Shown piece by piece: positions 33,191 through 41,568 of a stretch of 64,000 nt of DNA; position 1 is the first letter of the stretch, and the number at the start of each line of letters is the position of its first letter. Source of the DNA: Pseudomonadota bacterium (GTDB taxonomy: Bacteria; Desulfobacterota; Desulfobacteria; Desulfobacterales; Desulfobacteraceae); NCBI GenBank assembly GCA_018821535.1, contig JAHJLV010000053.1, forward strand, positions 1 to 64,000, in the 5' to 3' direction. Under the pieces are notes generated by a model. The model ran no database searches, was not told the origin of the DNA, and saw only the letters and a list, made by a program, of their open reading frames with translations. Made by a program: the position numbers and the translations under genes.

Positions 33191-34717
33191 TCACTGTTTA
33201 TCACCCTGGTTTTTATTGGGATAGGCTGGTTTTTTCCTTTTTTTGTAAGGCGGTTTTTTCCGGCTCTGGTTTCCGGGCCCCGGACCAGGAGCAGCTTTTT
33301 TTCCAGACGGGTGCGGATTGGGTTTTGGAAGTGCCTTGTCCAGTTCATCAGACGGGTATTCACAGATAATTTTGTTTCCCAGCACAGCTTCAATCTGGGG
33401 GATGAAAAAAGAACTCATTTCATCGGCAAAACTGATGGATGTTCCAAGGGCTCCGGCCCGTCCGGTTCTGCCTATCCTATGAATATAATGTTCGGGTTCG
33501 GTGGGCAGGTCATAATTAATAACATGACTGATATCTTCAATATGAAGGCCTCTTGCTGCAACATCTGTGGCAATCAGGATATTAATTTTCCCGTTTTTAA
33601 AATCGTCTAACACTTTAAACCGTTTATCCTGGGCAACATCTCCAGAAAGAATACTGCATTTTTGTCCGTACCGGTGGAATTTTTCGGATAAAAATCTTGA
33701 TGTATCTTTGCGGTTGACAAAAATGATGACCCGCTGGAGTTGTTCATTGTTGATAAGGTTATATACATTTTTAAATTTATCTTTTTCAGTGGTGATATAA
33801 ACGATCTGGTTGATACCGTCCGCAGCAGTCTGTTCAGGTGTAATCTCAATCCGGACAACATTGTCTGTGGTCCAGCTTTCTGCAAGCCTTAAAACTTCCG
33901 GAGACAGTGTGGCGGAAAAAAACAGTGTCTGCCGGTGTTTTTTATGCGGCGTTTTTAAAATAATCTTGCGGACATCCGGAACAAATCCCATGTCCAGCAT
34001 TCTGTCTGCTTCATCAATGACAGCGATTTCCACCTTGGAAACATCGATCAGTCTTTTGCTCATGAAATCAATCAGGCGACCGGGGGTGGCCACAATGACA
34101 TCCACAGGCTTCTGTTTAAGCAGTACCTGCTGTTTTTGATAACCGGTACCGCCATAAATCGCAATGATTTTCAGGGGGGTATATCTGGCAAGATCCATGA
34201 AATCCTTTTCAATCTGATGGACCAGTTCCCGGGTGGGTGCGAGTATCAAAGCTCTTGGGAATCCCTTGGGGTTTTTCCCCGGCTTTTTTAGAAAGGCATT
34301 GAGCATGGTAAGGATAAAACTGGCACTTTTACCCGTGCCGGTCTGGGCCTTTGCCGTGGCATCCTTGCCTTCCAGTGTGTGAATTAGAAGTTCAGCCTGG
34401 ACCGGGGTGCAGTATTTAAAATCCAGATCCGCAATGGCGTGCATGATAGTGGCAGGAAGATTGAGATCATGGAAACGGGTCATGCCCTTTTGAGGTTCGA
34501 CGGGAAAATCATTTACTGACCATTTTTTGATATCGGGCGTGTTTTTGGGTCTGGTTTTTTCTTCGGGCACCTTTAATGGAGTCTGGTTTATTTCAGGATC
34601 TGCCTGGAGGGGGTGACACTTTTTCTCCGCAGAGTCGGGCAGCGGCTTTTCTTTGGCAGCTGTTTTCTGTTTGGGGAGGGTGAACAGTGATTTGATAAAG
34701 GAAATAAATTGTTTCAA
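33191..34717 (-). CDS. DEAD-box ATP-dependent RNA helicase (RhlB/RhlE-like)
   Basis: 508-aa RNA-unwinding enzyme. Motifs in order: Q-motif region (FKYCTPVQAELL, about 97), AKAQTGTGKS, PTRELVHQ, ATPGRLID, DEADRMLD, FFSATLS, ATDVAARGLHIED and HRIGRTGRAG. An 80-residue lysine- and proline-rich extension precedes the core and a basic RG-poor tail (KKRKKPAYPNK) follows it, both typical of RNA-binding appendages. The start appears to be TTG without a good ribosome site, so the real N-terminus may differ. Likely roles are mRNA decay or ribosome assembly. Confidence 0.93.
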   Translation of the reverse strand: MKQFISFIKSLFTLPKQKTAAKEKPLPDSAEKKCHPLQADPEINQTPLKVPEEKTRPKNTPDIKKWSVNDFPVEPQKGMTRFHDLNLPATIMHAIADLDFKYCTPVQAELLIHTLEGKDATAKAQTGTGKSASFILTMLNAFLKKPGKNPKGFPRALILAPTRELVHQIEKDFMDLARYTPLKIIAIYGGTGYQKQQVLLKQKPVDVIVATPGRLIDFMSKRLIDVSKVEIAVIDEADRMLDMGFVPDVRKIILKTPHKKHRQTLFFSATLSPEVLRLAESWTTDNVVRIEITPEQTAADGINQIVYITTEKDKFKNVYNLINNEQLQRVIIFVNRKDTSRFLSEKFHRYGQKCSILSGDVAQDKRFKVLDDFKNGKINILIATDVAARGLHIEDISHVINYDLPTEPEHYIHRIGRTGRAGALGTSISFADEMSSFFIPQIEAVLGNKIICEYPSDELDKALPKPNPHPSGKKAAPGPGPGNQSRKKPPYKKRKKPAYPNKNQGDKQ

Positions 34718-34841
34718 TGGTATAATTCTTTAATGTTTTATAAAGGTTAATACAGATTTTAATTGCTGCAAAAGGTTCTAACAGACAGGGAGGCTTTTGT
34801 ATAGTTTTTTTGTTGCAGAAAAGCTAAATATTTAAAAAAAC

Positions 34842-34870
34842 TTGACTTTTTGCAGCATTCAGAGTTAGAC
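34842..34870 (+). promoter_or_regulatory. Weak promoter candidate ahead of yggT
   Basis: TTGACT at 34842-34847 and TTAGAC at 34865-34870 with a 17-bp spacer, 45 bp before the start of the envelope gene run. Confidence 0.3.
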
Positions 34871-34914
34871 AGAAAATTGAAAACATTAAAATTTATTGAA
34901 AAAAGGTAATATAA

Positions 34915-35214
34915 ATGTTCATATTAGCAAATTTTTTCGAAGCAGTCGCAGTGGTATTCAATTTGGTGCTCACTGCCTATTTCTGGATTGTCATTGCAGG
35001 AGCTGTTTTGTCCTGGGTGAATCCGGATCCCTATAACCCGATCGTTAGATTTATCAATAATGTGACAGAGCCGGTGTTTTACCAGATCAGAAAGAGGCTG
35101 CCGGTTTTTTTTGGCGGAATGGATTTGTCTCCGCTTGTTGTGATTTTAGCGATTAAATTTCTTCAGATATTCGTTGTAAATAATCTTTTTCAATTGGCGC
35201 AAAGAATATCATAA
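34915..35214 (+). CDS. YggT-family membrane protein
   Basis: 99-aa inner-membrane protein with two hydrophobic segments (about residues 5-30 and 65-95) around the family motif ISWVNPDPYNPIVRFI-like stretch (SWVNPDPYNPIVRFINNVTEPV, about 39-60). Relatives lie near cell-division and envelope genes. It is the first gene of a same-strand run that continues with divIVA 18 bp later. Molecular function unknown. Confidence 0.9.
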   Translation: MFILANFFEAVAVVFNLVLTAYFWIVIAGAVLSWVNPDPYNPIVRFINNVTEPVFYQIRKRLPVFFGGMDLSPLVVILAIKFLQIFVVNNLFQLAQRIS

Positions 35215-35232
35215 TCAAGACGAGGAGTTCTT

Positions 35233-35733
35233 ATGGGTATCACATCATTGGTGGTTAAGCAAAAGGAGTTTACAACCCGGTTCAGGGGGTTTGATGTCCA
35301 GGAAGTGGATTATTTTCTTGAAGATGTGTCAAAAGAACTGGATGAATTGAATCAGGCCATAAAACACTTACAGGAAGAAAACCATCGGTTTAATCTGGAA
35401 AATCAGGGGTACCGAAAACGGGAAAATTCCATGAAGAATGCGATGATTCAGTCCCAGAAAGTACTGGATCAGATGAAGGAAAATGCAAAAAAATCTGCCG
35501 AGGTGATCATTGCCAATGCCGAGGTGGAGGCAGAAAGAATACTGAATCGTGCCCATAAAAGATTGTCTCAGCTTCACAGCGATATTATTGAACTCAAACG
35601 GCAGCGCATTCAGCTTGAAATGCAGATCAGCGCTGTGCTCGAAACCCATTCAAAAATGCTCGAAATGACCAAGGAAGAAAACAAGGCGGCGGATGAAACT
35701 GATTCGACGTTGAAATTTATCAAACAGGCGTAA
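35233..35733 (+). CDS. divIVA: DivIVA-domain protein
   Basis: 166-aa coiled-coil protein. The N-terminal membrane-curvature binding part VVKQKEFTTRFRGFDVQEVDYFL (about 7-29) is the DivIVA signature, followed by a long coiled coil to about residue 150. Such proteins gather at negatively curved membrane, meaning poles and septa, and recruit other factors. Between yggT and two pilT genes it hints at a polar placement role for pilus or wall machinery in this organism (inference). Confidence 0.88.
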   Translation: MGITSLVVKQKEFTTRFRGFDVQEVDYFLEDVSKELDELNQAIKHLQEENHRFNLENQGYRKRENSMKNAMIQSQKVLDQMKENAKKSAEVIIANAEVEAERILNRAHKRLSQLHSDIIELKRQRIQLEMQISAVLETHSKMLEMTKEENKAADETDSTLKFIKQA

Positions 35734-35771
35734 GTAATTTCCTCAACACAGAACTGATAAGGGTATAAAAA

Positions 35772-36854
35772 ATGGCTGAAATTGATGCTTTTTTTAAGTT
35801 GATGCATGAGCAGGGTGCTTCGGATCTTCATTTGTCTTCCGGTCAGCAGCCGGCCATCCGGTTGCACGGGGATATAGAGCGGATTAAATATGAAACCCTG
35901 ACCAGTGATAAGCTCAGAACGCTTTTATATGAAATCACCTCCCAGGAAAAAATTAAAGTCTTTGAAGAAACCGGGGATGTGGATTTCGGTTATGAAATAC
36001 CTGGTCTTGCGCGCTACAGGGCAAATTATTTTATGCAGAAAAGCGGAATTTCAGCCGTGTTTCGTGAAATTCCTTCAGAGATACTGACAGCAGAACAACT
36101 GGGCCTTCCATCGGTCATCTCAAAGCTGGCATACCTGCCAAGGGGGCTTGTCCTGGTAACAGGACCAACCGGTTCCGGTAAATCAACCACGCTTGCCGCC
36201 ATTATTGATCAGGCCAACAGAAACCGCAAAGACCATATTATTACAGTGGAAGACCCGATCGAGTTTGTGCATAGAAGTCAGGGGTGTATCGTGAATCACC
36301 GTGAGGTCGGGCTTCATACCCGGACATTTTCCTCTGCCTTGCGAGGCGCATTGCGTGAAGACCCGGATATTATTCTGGTAGGCGAGCTCAGGGACCTTGA
36401 AACGATTTCTCTTGCCATTGAAGCGGCTTCAACCGGTCATCTGGTATTTGGAACCCTGCATACATCCAGTGCTGCTAAAACAGTTGATCGTATTATTGAA
36501 GTGTTTCCTTCAACCGAACAGGCCCAGATAAGATCAACACTGGCAGATGGTCTCAGGGCGGTTGTGGCCCAGACTCTGTTCAAAAGAATTGATAAAAAAG
36601 GCAGGTGTGCGGCATTGGAAATTCTTGTTGCAACGCCTGCTGTCCGTAACCTTATCCGTGAGGCCAAAACCCATCAGATTGCATCCATGATACAGACGGG
36701 GAAACAATACGGGATGCAGCTGCTGGATGATGCGATTATGCAATTGTATCAAAAAGGGTGGATCAGTCCGGATGCGGCATATGGAAAAGCCAACAATAAA
36801 TCTTTATTCAGGTCATTTTTAAAGACACCACCGGCAGATTTTACAGAAGCTTGA
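35772..36854 (+). CDS. pilT: Type IV pilus retraction ATPase PilT
   Basis: 360-aa hexameric AAA-like ATPase that powers pilus retraction. The N-terminal PAS-like domain includes SDLHLSSGQQPAIRLHGDI. The core has Walker A GPTGSGKSTT (about 134-143), Asp box VEDPIEF, HREVGLHT, Walker B IILVGELRD and GTLHTSSA. The C-terminal AIRNLIRE-like motif AVRNLIRE is the PilT retraction signature. A second PilT-type gene follows after 39 bp. Confidence 0.95.
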   Translation: MAEIDAFFKLMHEQGASDLHLSSGQQPAIRLHGDIERIKYETLTSDKLRTLLYEITSQEKIKVFEETGDVDFGYEIPGLARYRANYFMQKSGISAVFREIPSEILTAEQLGLPSVISKLAYLPRGLVLVTGPTGSGKSTTLAAIIDQANRNRKDHIITVEDPIEFVHRSQGCIVNHREVGLHTRTFSSALRGALREDPDIILVGELRDLETISLAIEAASTGHLVFGTLHTSSAAKTVDRIIEVFPSTEQAQIRSTLADGLRAVVAQTLFKRIDKKGRCAALEILVATPAVRNLIREAKTHQIASMIQTGKQYGMQLLDDAIMQLYQKGWISPDAAYGKANNKSLFRSFLKTPPADFTEA

Positions 36855-36893
36855 ACACCACGGTCTTTAGATTAAATCCCCAGGGAGAATGAT

Positions 36894-38057
36894 ATGAAAA
36901 AACAGCAGGTTGATCATATACTTTCCAAAATGCTGGATTCCAACAGCAATGTGTCTGATCTTAATTTTACACCGGGCAAACCCCTGCAGGTTGAAAGTTC
37001 AGGAGAGCTTGTGGCAGTGGATATTGATCCGGATTTTAAACTGCTTACGCCTTTTCAGACAGAAATTATTGCACTAAATTTAATTAACAATAACAGAAAG
37101 CTGACCCAAACCCTGATCCGGGAAGGATCATGCGATCTTTCGTACCAGCTGGGAAACAAAGCCCGGTTCAGGGTGAATATTTTTTCCAGGTCCGGTAAAT
37201 ATTCCATTGTTCTGAGAAAGCTGGAGACAAAGATTCCAACCATTGAAGAGCTGAATCTTCCCAAGGCATTTCATGCCATGGCAGAAGAGCGCAACGGGAT
37301 TATCTTTGTTACCGGTGCAACAGGGTCTGGTAAATCAACCTCTCTTGCAGCGCTTCTGGACAAGATCAATGAACAAAAATCAGTTCATGTCATTACCCTT
37401 GAAGATCCCATTGAATATCAGCACCCCCAGAAAAAATCCACGTTTAATCAGCGCGAACTGGGAGTGGATTTTGACACCTTTGCAAACGGGTTGAGGGCAG
37501 CCTTGCGTCAGGCACCCAAGGTCATTCTGGTGGGTGAAATGAGAGACAGGGAAACCGTTGAGATCGGATTGTCTGCAGCAGAAACAGGACATCTGGTACT
37601 GTCAACACTGCATACGGTTGATGCAGGTCAAACCATTAACCGTGTCCTGGGTATGTTTTCTACTGAAGAAGAACGACAGATCAGAATTCGTCTGGCAGAT
37701 ACGATCCGGTGGGTGGTTGCACAGAGGCTTCTGCCCAGAATTGGCGGTGGCCGGATTGCCGCTTTTGAAATCATGGGAACAAATCTGCGGGTAAAGGACT
37801 CCATTCTTCACGGGGAATCCGAAGGCAAGACCTTTAACGACATCATCACTGCCGGGAAGGCCCAGAATATGGTTTCCTTTGATGAATATATCATTTCACT
37901 GTATGAAGAGGGCAATATCAGTGAGGATATAGCAGCCTCATATGCTTCCCGGCGAGATATTGTGGGAAGAGGTCTTGATTCAATCAAAAGTTCACGTGGC
38001 GAGACAACCACCAGGATTGATTCATTGAAGATTGATCATGGGTATGAAGGGAGATAA
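36894..38057 (+). CDS. PilT/PilU-family twitching motility ATPase
   Basis: 387-aa second retraction-type ATPase. Walker A GATGSGKSTS (about 143-152), LEDPIEYQHP, Walker B ILVGEMRD and STLHTVDAGQTINR are intact. The AIRNLIRE motif of PilT is replaced by FEIMGTNLRVKDSILHGES, so it is closer to PilU-like accessory ATPases. The N-terminal SDLNFTPGKPLQVESSGELV matches the PilT first domain. The tail after residue 345 is Ser/Arg rich. It lies between pilT and the zinc-ribbon gene and shares their transcript. Confidence 0.9.
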   Translation: MKKQQVDHILSKMLDSNSNVSDLNFTPGKPLQVESSGELVAVDIDPDFKLLTPFQTEIIALNLINNNRKLTQTLIREGSCDLSYQLGNKARFRVNIFSRSGKYSIVLRKLETKIPTIEELNLPKAFHAMAEERNGIIFVTGATGSGKSTSLAALLDKINEQKSVHVITLEDPIEYQHPQKKSTFNQRELGVDFDTFANGLRAALRQAPKVILVGEMRDRETVEIGLSAAETGHLVLSTLHTVDAGQTINRVLGMFSTEEERQIRIRLADTIRWVVAQRLLPRIGGGRIAAFEIMGTNLRVKDSILHGESEGKTFNDIITAGKAQNMVSFDEYIISLYEEGNISEDIAASYASRRDIVGRGLDSIKSSRGETTTRIDSLKIDHGYEGR

Positions 38058-38060
38058 ACC

Positions 38061-38669
38061 ATGAACGTGATATGTCAGCAGTGTAAAACAAAGCTCAATA
38101 TTCCGGAACATAAACTTTTACAGGATAAGGAGTCTGTGTTCAAATGTCCGAAATGCAAAGAAAAGATAACAGTTCCGCCGGTGAATAAATCCAACCCTTT
38201 GGCTTCAAGTACAAACGATATCTCGAAACCCTTTTTTGATGACCGGGAAAATGCAATGATCTGCATCGAAGATCCGGTAATGAAAAAAAAAGTATTTTCC
38301 ATGATTGCGCAGATGGGATTCAACGCAGAAACAGTTATTGATGTTAAAGATGCATTGGAAAGGATGGAATATCATGTGTACCATCTGGTCATTCTTGATG
38401 GGGATTTTGATGAAAAAAAAGGTACTCAGCGTATTTTAAGCAGAATGAATACCATTGATATGTCTTTACGCCGGCAGATCTGTCTGGTTCTGATCAGTAA
38501 CCGATATAACAGCAACGACAACATGGCCGCTCTGCACGCCAGTGTAAACAATATTATTCATATGGATGATATCAGTCATCTGGATTCATTCCTGTCACAG
38601 ATATTAACAGACCATAAGAATTTTTATACTGTCTATAATGAGTCTTTGAAACAGACCGGAAAAGCATAA
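38061..38669 (+). CDS. Zinc-ribbon protein with degenerate receiver-like domain
   Basis: 202-aa protein. The N-terminus is an MJ0042-type zinc ribbon (CQQCKTKLNIPEHKL... FKCPKCKEKITVPP, Cys pairs near 5/8 and 29/32). After a linker, residues about 70-190 look like a response-regulator receiver: ICIEDPVMKKKV (acidic pair), HLVILDGDFDE (phospho-acceptor Asp) and LVLISNRY (Ser/Thr switch). The usual signalling Lys near the end is missing (NNIIHMDD). It starts 3 bp after the PilT-like gene, so it is co-expressed and may tune the ATPases. A diverged, possibly phosphorylation-independent receiver is the cautious reading. Confidence 0.8.
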   Translation: MNVICQQCKTKLNIPEHKLLQDKESVFKCPKCKEKITVPPVNKSNPLASSTNDISKPFFDDRENAMICIEDPVMKKKVFSMIAQMGFNAETVIDVKDALERMEYHVYHLVILDGDFDEKKGTQRILSRMNTIDMSLRRQICLVLISNRYNSNDNMAALHASVNNIIHMDDISHLDSFLSQILTDHKNFYTVYNESLKQTGKA

Positions 38670-38695
38670 AGGAACGGTGAACAAGAAGATCCTTT

Positions 38696-39571
38696 ATGAT
38701 TCATCTATGGCACGAACCTTTCGATTTTTCCGAATGGCTTAAAAGAACCTTTTCGTTTTTGAATATTGCTGTTTTTATCATTACAGCACTGTTTATCTTC
38801 AGTGAATTCCGGTTTGACTGGATGGAACGTCTTCTGGGGACATATCTGTCTTCGACAAATTCTGCACGCCCTGAAACCGGAGCAATCTGGGAAACCGGAA
38901 AACAGGCTTTTAATGCCCGTGAATATCTGGATGATATTGTCAGCAAAAAAGAAGATGCCCGTGCGAACGTCCATGATGCATCCTCTTTTTCTTTTTTATC
39001 CGCCAATCTTGCACCGGGTGAGTGGGTCACCCTTGAAAAGAATCAGTTTAAAGCACTTTATCTGTCAATTGAAAAATCAGCCGCTGAAAAGATCATGGAA
39101 CCGGCACAACTGGTTTGGCTTCTGAAAGGAAGTCATCTGGACAGGATTTTCTGTGAAGGGGTTTCGGACGGAATAAAAATTTATTTTCTTGATTCAGATA
39201 ATCGAGTGATTAAACAGATGGAGTTTAAAAAAGAGGATATTCTCAAAATTGAGGCCGGAGAAAAGCCGCTTCCCGGAAAACTGGATCAGATGAGCGGGTT
39301 CTCGGGCCGGATTTATCCGGCACAGAATTTTTTTGATGCATTATTCAAATTGCCCAAAGATATTCTTCCGGATTTGATGGATAACCCCCAGAGTCTTCTG
39401 GAGCAGGAAGGTGAAATTATTCGTGTGGGCGTATGGAATGAGGTCAAGGACGGGTATATCCGGCTGGGCTTTGAATTTGAAAAAAATGATGGGTTTCAGG
39501 TGGTGTTTGTAAAAGGCCGCGAGTGGGCAATCTGGCAGTTAAGTCTGAACCTGAAAGGAACAGGAGAATGA
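38696..39571 (+). CDS. Unknown membrane-anchored protein upstream of PBP1A
   Basis: 291-aa protein with one N-terminal transmembrane helix (about residues 20-42, FLNIAVFIITALFIFSEF) and a large, probably periplasmic remainder without recognisable domain. The remainder is mixed alpha/beta (YLSIEKSAAEKIMEPAQLVWLL, GIKIYFLDSDNRVIKQ). Its TGA overlaps the ATG of the PBP1A gene (ATGA), so translation is coupled. A role with the transglycosylase/transpeptidase, such as an outer partner or regulator, is suggested by position only. Confidence 0.75.
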   Translation: MIHLWHEPFDFSEWLKRTFSFLNIAVFIITALFIFSEFRFDWMERLLGTYLSSTNSARPETGAIWETGKQAFNAREYLDDIVSKKEDARANVHDASSFSFLSANLAPGEWVTLEKNQFKALYLSIEKSAAEKIMEPAQLVWLLKGSHLDRIFCEGVSDGIKIYFLDSDNRVIKQMEFKKEDILKIEAGEKPLPGKLDQMSGFSGRIYPAQNFFDALFKLPKDILPDLMDNPQSLLEQEGEIIRVGVWNEVKDGYIRLGFEFEKNDGFQVVFVKGREWAIWQLSLNLKGTGE

Positions 39572-41568
39572 AGGCCTTTTTTAGAATATTGCCGTTTATC
39601 CGGTTTGTTTTGTTTTCCGGTTTGATTCTTGTCTCTCTGGGATCGGTTTTCGGTATGTGTTTAGTGTTTTATATGGCAGACGATCTGCCTAAACTGCCGT
39701 CGCCTTTAAGCCGGATTATTGAAACACCACAAACCCAGATTTTAGCCTCAAACGGACAGTTGATGATTTCTTTAGGGGAAAGAGAAAGCATTCCTCTGGA
39801 TATGGTGTCTCAGGATTTTATCAATGCCATTATCGCCACAGAAGATCACAGATTTTATGAACACAGGGGAATCAATAAACTTAGGACGTTAAAGGGGCTT
39901 TATATTACCTTGACAAAGACTGGTAAAGTTCAGGGTGCGTCAACGATTACCCAGCAGCTTGCAAAAAATTTATTTTTCAGTTTTGAGCAGACCTTCACAC
40001 GAAAATTCAAAGAGCTGCTGGTGGCATTGCAGATTGAAGCCTCCAGCACAAAGCAGGAAATCCTCCATGCCTACATCAATCAGATTTATTTCGGTGCAGG
40101 TGCCCAGGGAATAGAAAAGGCAGCCAACGTCTTTTTTGGCAAATCATCACTTGATTTAACCTTGTCTGAAGCAGCCCTGCTGGCCGGGCTGCCGAAATCT
40201 CCTGCCAATTATAATCCATACCGGCATTATGACCGTGCTTTGGAAAGAAGAAATATTGTTCTAAGACGGATGGTTCAGGTGGGATTTATATCTGATCTGC
40301 AGGCGCAAAAAGCGAGGCTGGAAATGCCGGAACTTCATCAGAAACAGTCTGATTCCAGAACCGGGAATTATTTTATAGATGCATTGATTTCTGAGTTAAT
40401 TCAACGCTATGGAGAAGACGTGGTTTATCATGGTGGAATAAAGGTGTTTTCCACTGTAGACCCGAGACTTCAGACATATGCGCAGAATGCTTTGAAAAAC
40501 GGTCTTAAAACCCTGGATGACCTGATGGGAATAAAATCAGATGCGTCTGAACGGCCCCAGGGCGCACTGGTATCCATTGAAGTCGGGACAGGCGCTGTAA
40601 AAGCGCTGGTGGGGGGGAGAGACTATCATCAAAGTGAATATAACCGGGCCATGAAAAGCCGGAGGCAGCCCGGCAGCGGATTTAAACCTTTTTTATATTA
40701 TACCGCATTTAAAAATCTGGAATATCATCCGGCAACGCTTATGACAGATAAGCCGGTGGTTATTTCTGTGAAAGGGTCTCCTGACTGGATGCCTAAAAAT
40801 TTTAACAAGATCTTTGAAGGGGACATGATCTTAAAAAAAGCGCTGATTGATTCAGTGAACACGGTTGCGGCGCAACTGGTTGAAAAAACCGGACCCGCAT
40901 CAGTGAATCAGACGGCCAGGATCTGCGGGATTAAAAGCCCGCTGGCAGATGTATATTCTGTTGCATTGGGCACCTCAGGGGTGACCCCTTTTGAAATGGC
41001 TTCTGCATATGCTGTTTTTGCCACCATGGGTGTCCGGCATGAACCCTTTTTGTTCAAGCGGGTGGAGGATGCGTTTGGCCGTGTGATTTTTGAGCACATT
41101 ATTCAGGAAAAAAGAGTTCTTGAATCGGGTATGGTATATCAGGTGGTGGACATGATGAAATCCGTAATTGATCAGGGGTCGGGCAGCAGCATCCGCAAGA
41201 TGGGATTTGACCGGCCGGCAGCGGGAAAAACCGGAACAACAGACGGATACAACGATGCATGGTTTACCGGTTTTACACCAACATTAAGCACGTGTGTCTG
41301 GACAGGCTTTGATAAAAAAACCCGATTGGTTGATACGAATCATGCAGGGATTACCGGGGGAAGGAGTGCAGCGCCCATCTGGGCGGATTTTATGAGAAAT
41401 GCGTTAAAATCCGATCCTGAAAGGGATTTTCCGATTCCCGATAATATCCGGTTTGAAACGGTGGATGTCAGGACTGGCTGCAATCTTGATTTGGAAGAAG
41501 ATAATGCCAGAGGTCTGACAGTGGCTTTAAAATCCGATCAGCACTTATGTGAAAAAGAGGAAGAATGA
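39568..41568 (+). CDS. Penicillin-binding protein 1A (bifunctional glycosyltransferase/transpeptidase)
   Basis: About 666-aa class A PBP that polymerises and crosslinks peptidoglycan. One membrane helix is near residues 9-35. The family-51 glycosyltransferase shows ATEDHRFYEHRG (catalytic Glu, about 90) and GASTITQQLAKN. The transpeptidase has SGFK (active-site Ser, about 370) in RQPGSGFKPF, SVN and KTGTTDGYNDAWF. The start at 39568 overlaps the previous stop and has AGGAG; the earlier in-frame start at 39523 lies inside that gene and is not used. The next gene overlaps it by 4 bp. Confidence 0.93.
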   Translation: MKAFFRILPFIRFVLFSGLILVSLGSVFGMCLVFYMADDLPKLPSPLSRIIETPQTQILASNGQLMISLGERESIPLDMVSQDFINAIIATEDHRFYEHRGINKLRTLKGLYITLTKTGKVQGASTITQQLAKNLFFSFEQTFTRKFKELLVALQIEASSTKQEILHAYINQIYFGAGAQGIEKAANVFFGKSSLDLTLSEAALLAGLPKSPANYNPYRHYDRALERRNIVLRRMVQVGFISDLQAQKARLEMPELHQKQSDSRTGNYFIDALISELIQRYGEDVVYHGGIKVFSTVDPRLQTYAQNALKNGLKTLDDLMGIKSDASERPQGALVSIEVGTGAVKALVGGRDYHQSEYNRAMKSRRQPGSGFKPFLYYTAFKNLEYHPATLMTDKPVVISVKGSPDWMPKNFNKIFEGDMILKKALIDSVNTVAAQLVEKTGPASVNQTARICGIKSPLADVYSVALGTSGVTPFEMASAYAVFATMGVRHEPFLFKRVEDAFGRVIFEHIIQEKRVLESGMVYQVVDMMKSVIDQGSGSSIRKMGFDRPAAGKTGTTDGYNDAWFTGFTPTLSTCVWTGFDKKTRLVDTNHAGITGGRSAAPIWADFMRNALKSDPERDFPIPDNIRFETVDVRTGCNLDLEEDNARGLTVALKSDQHLCEKEEE

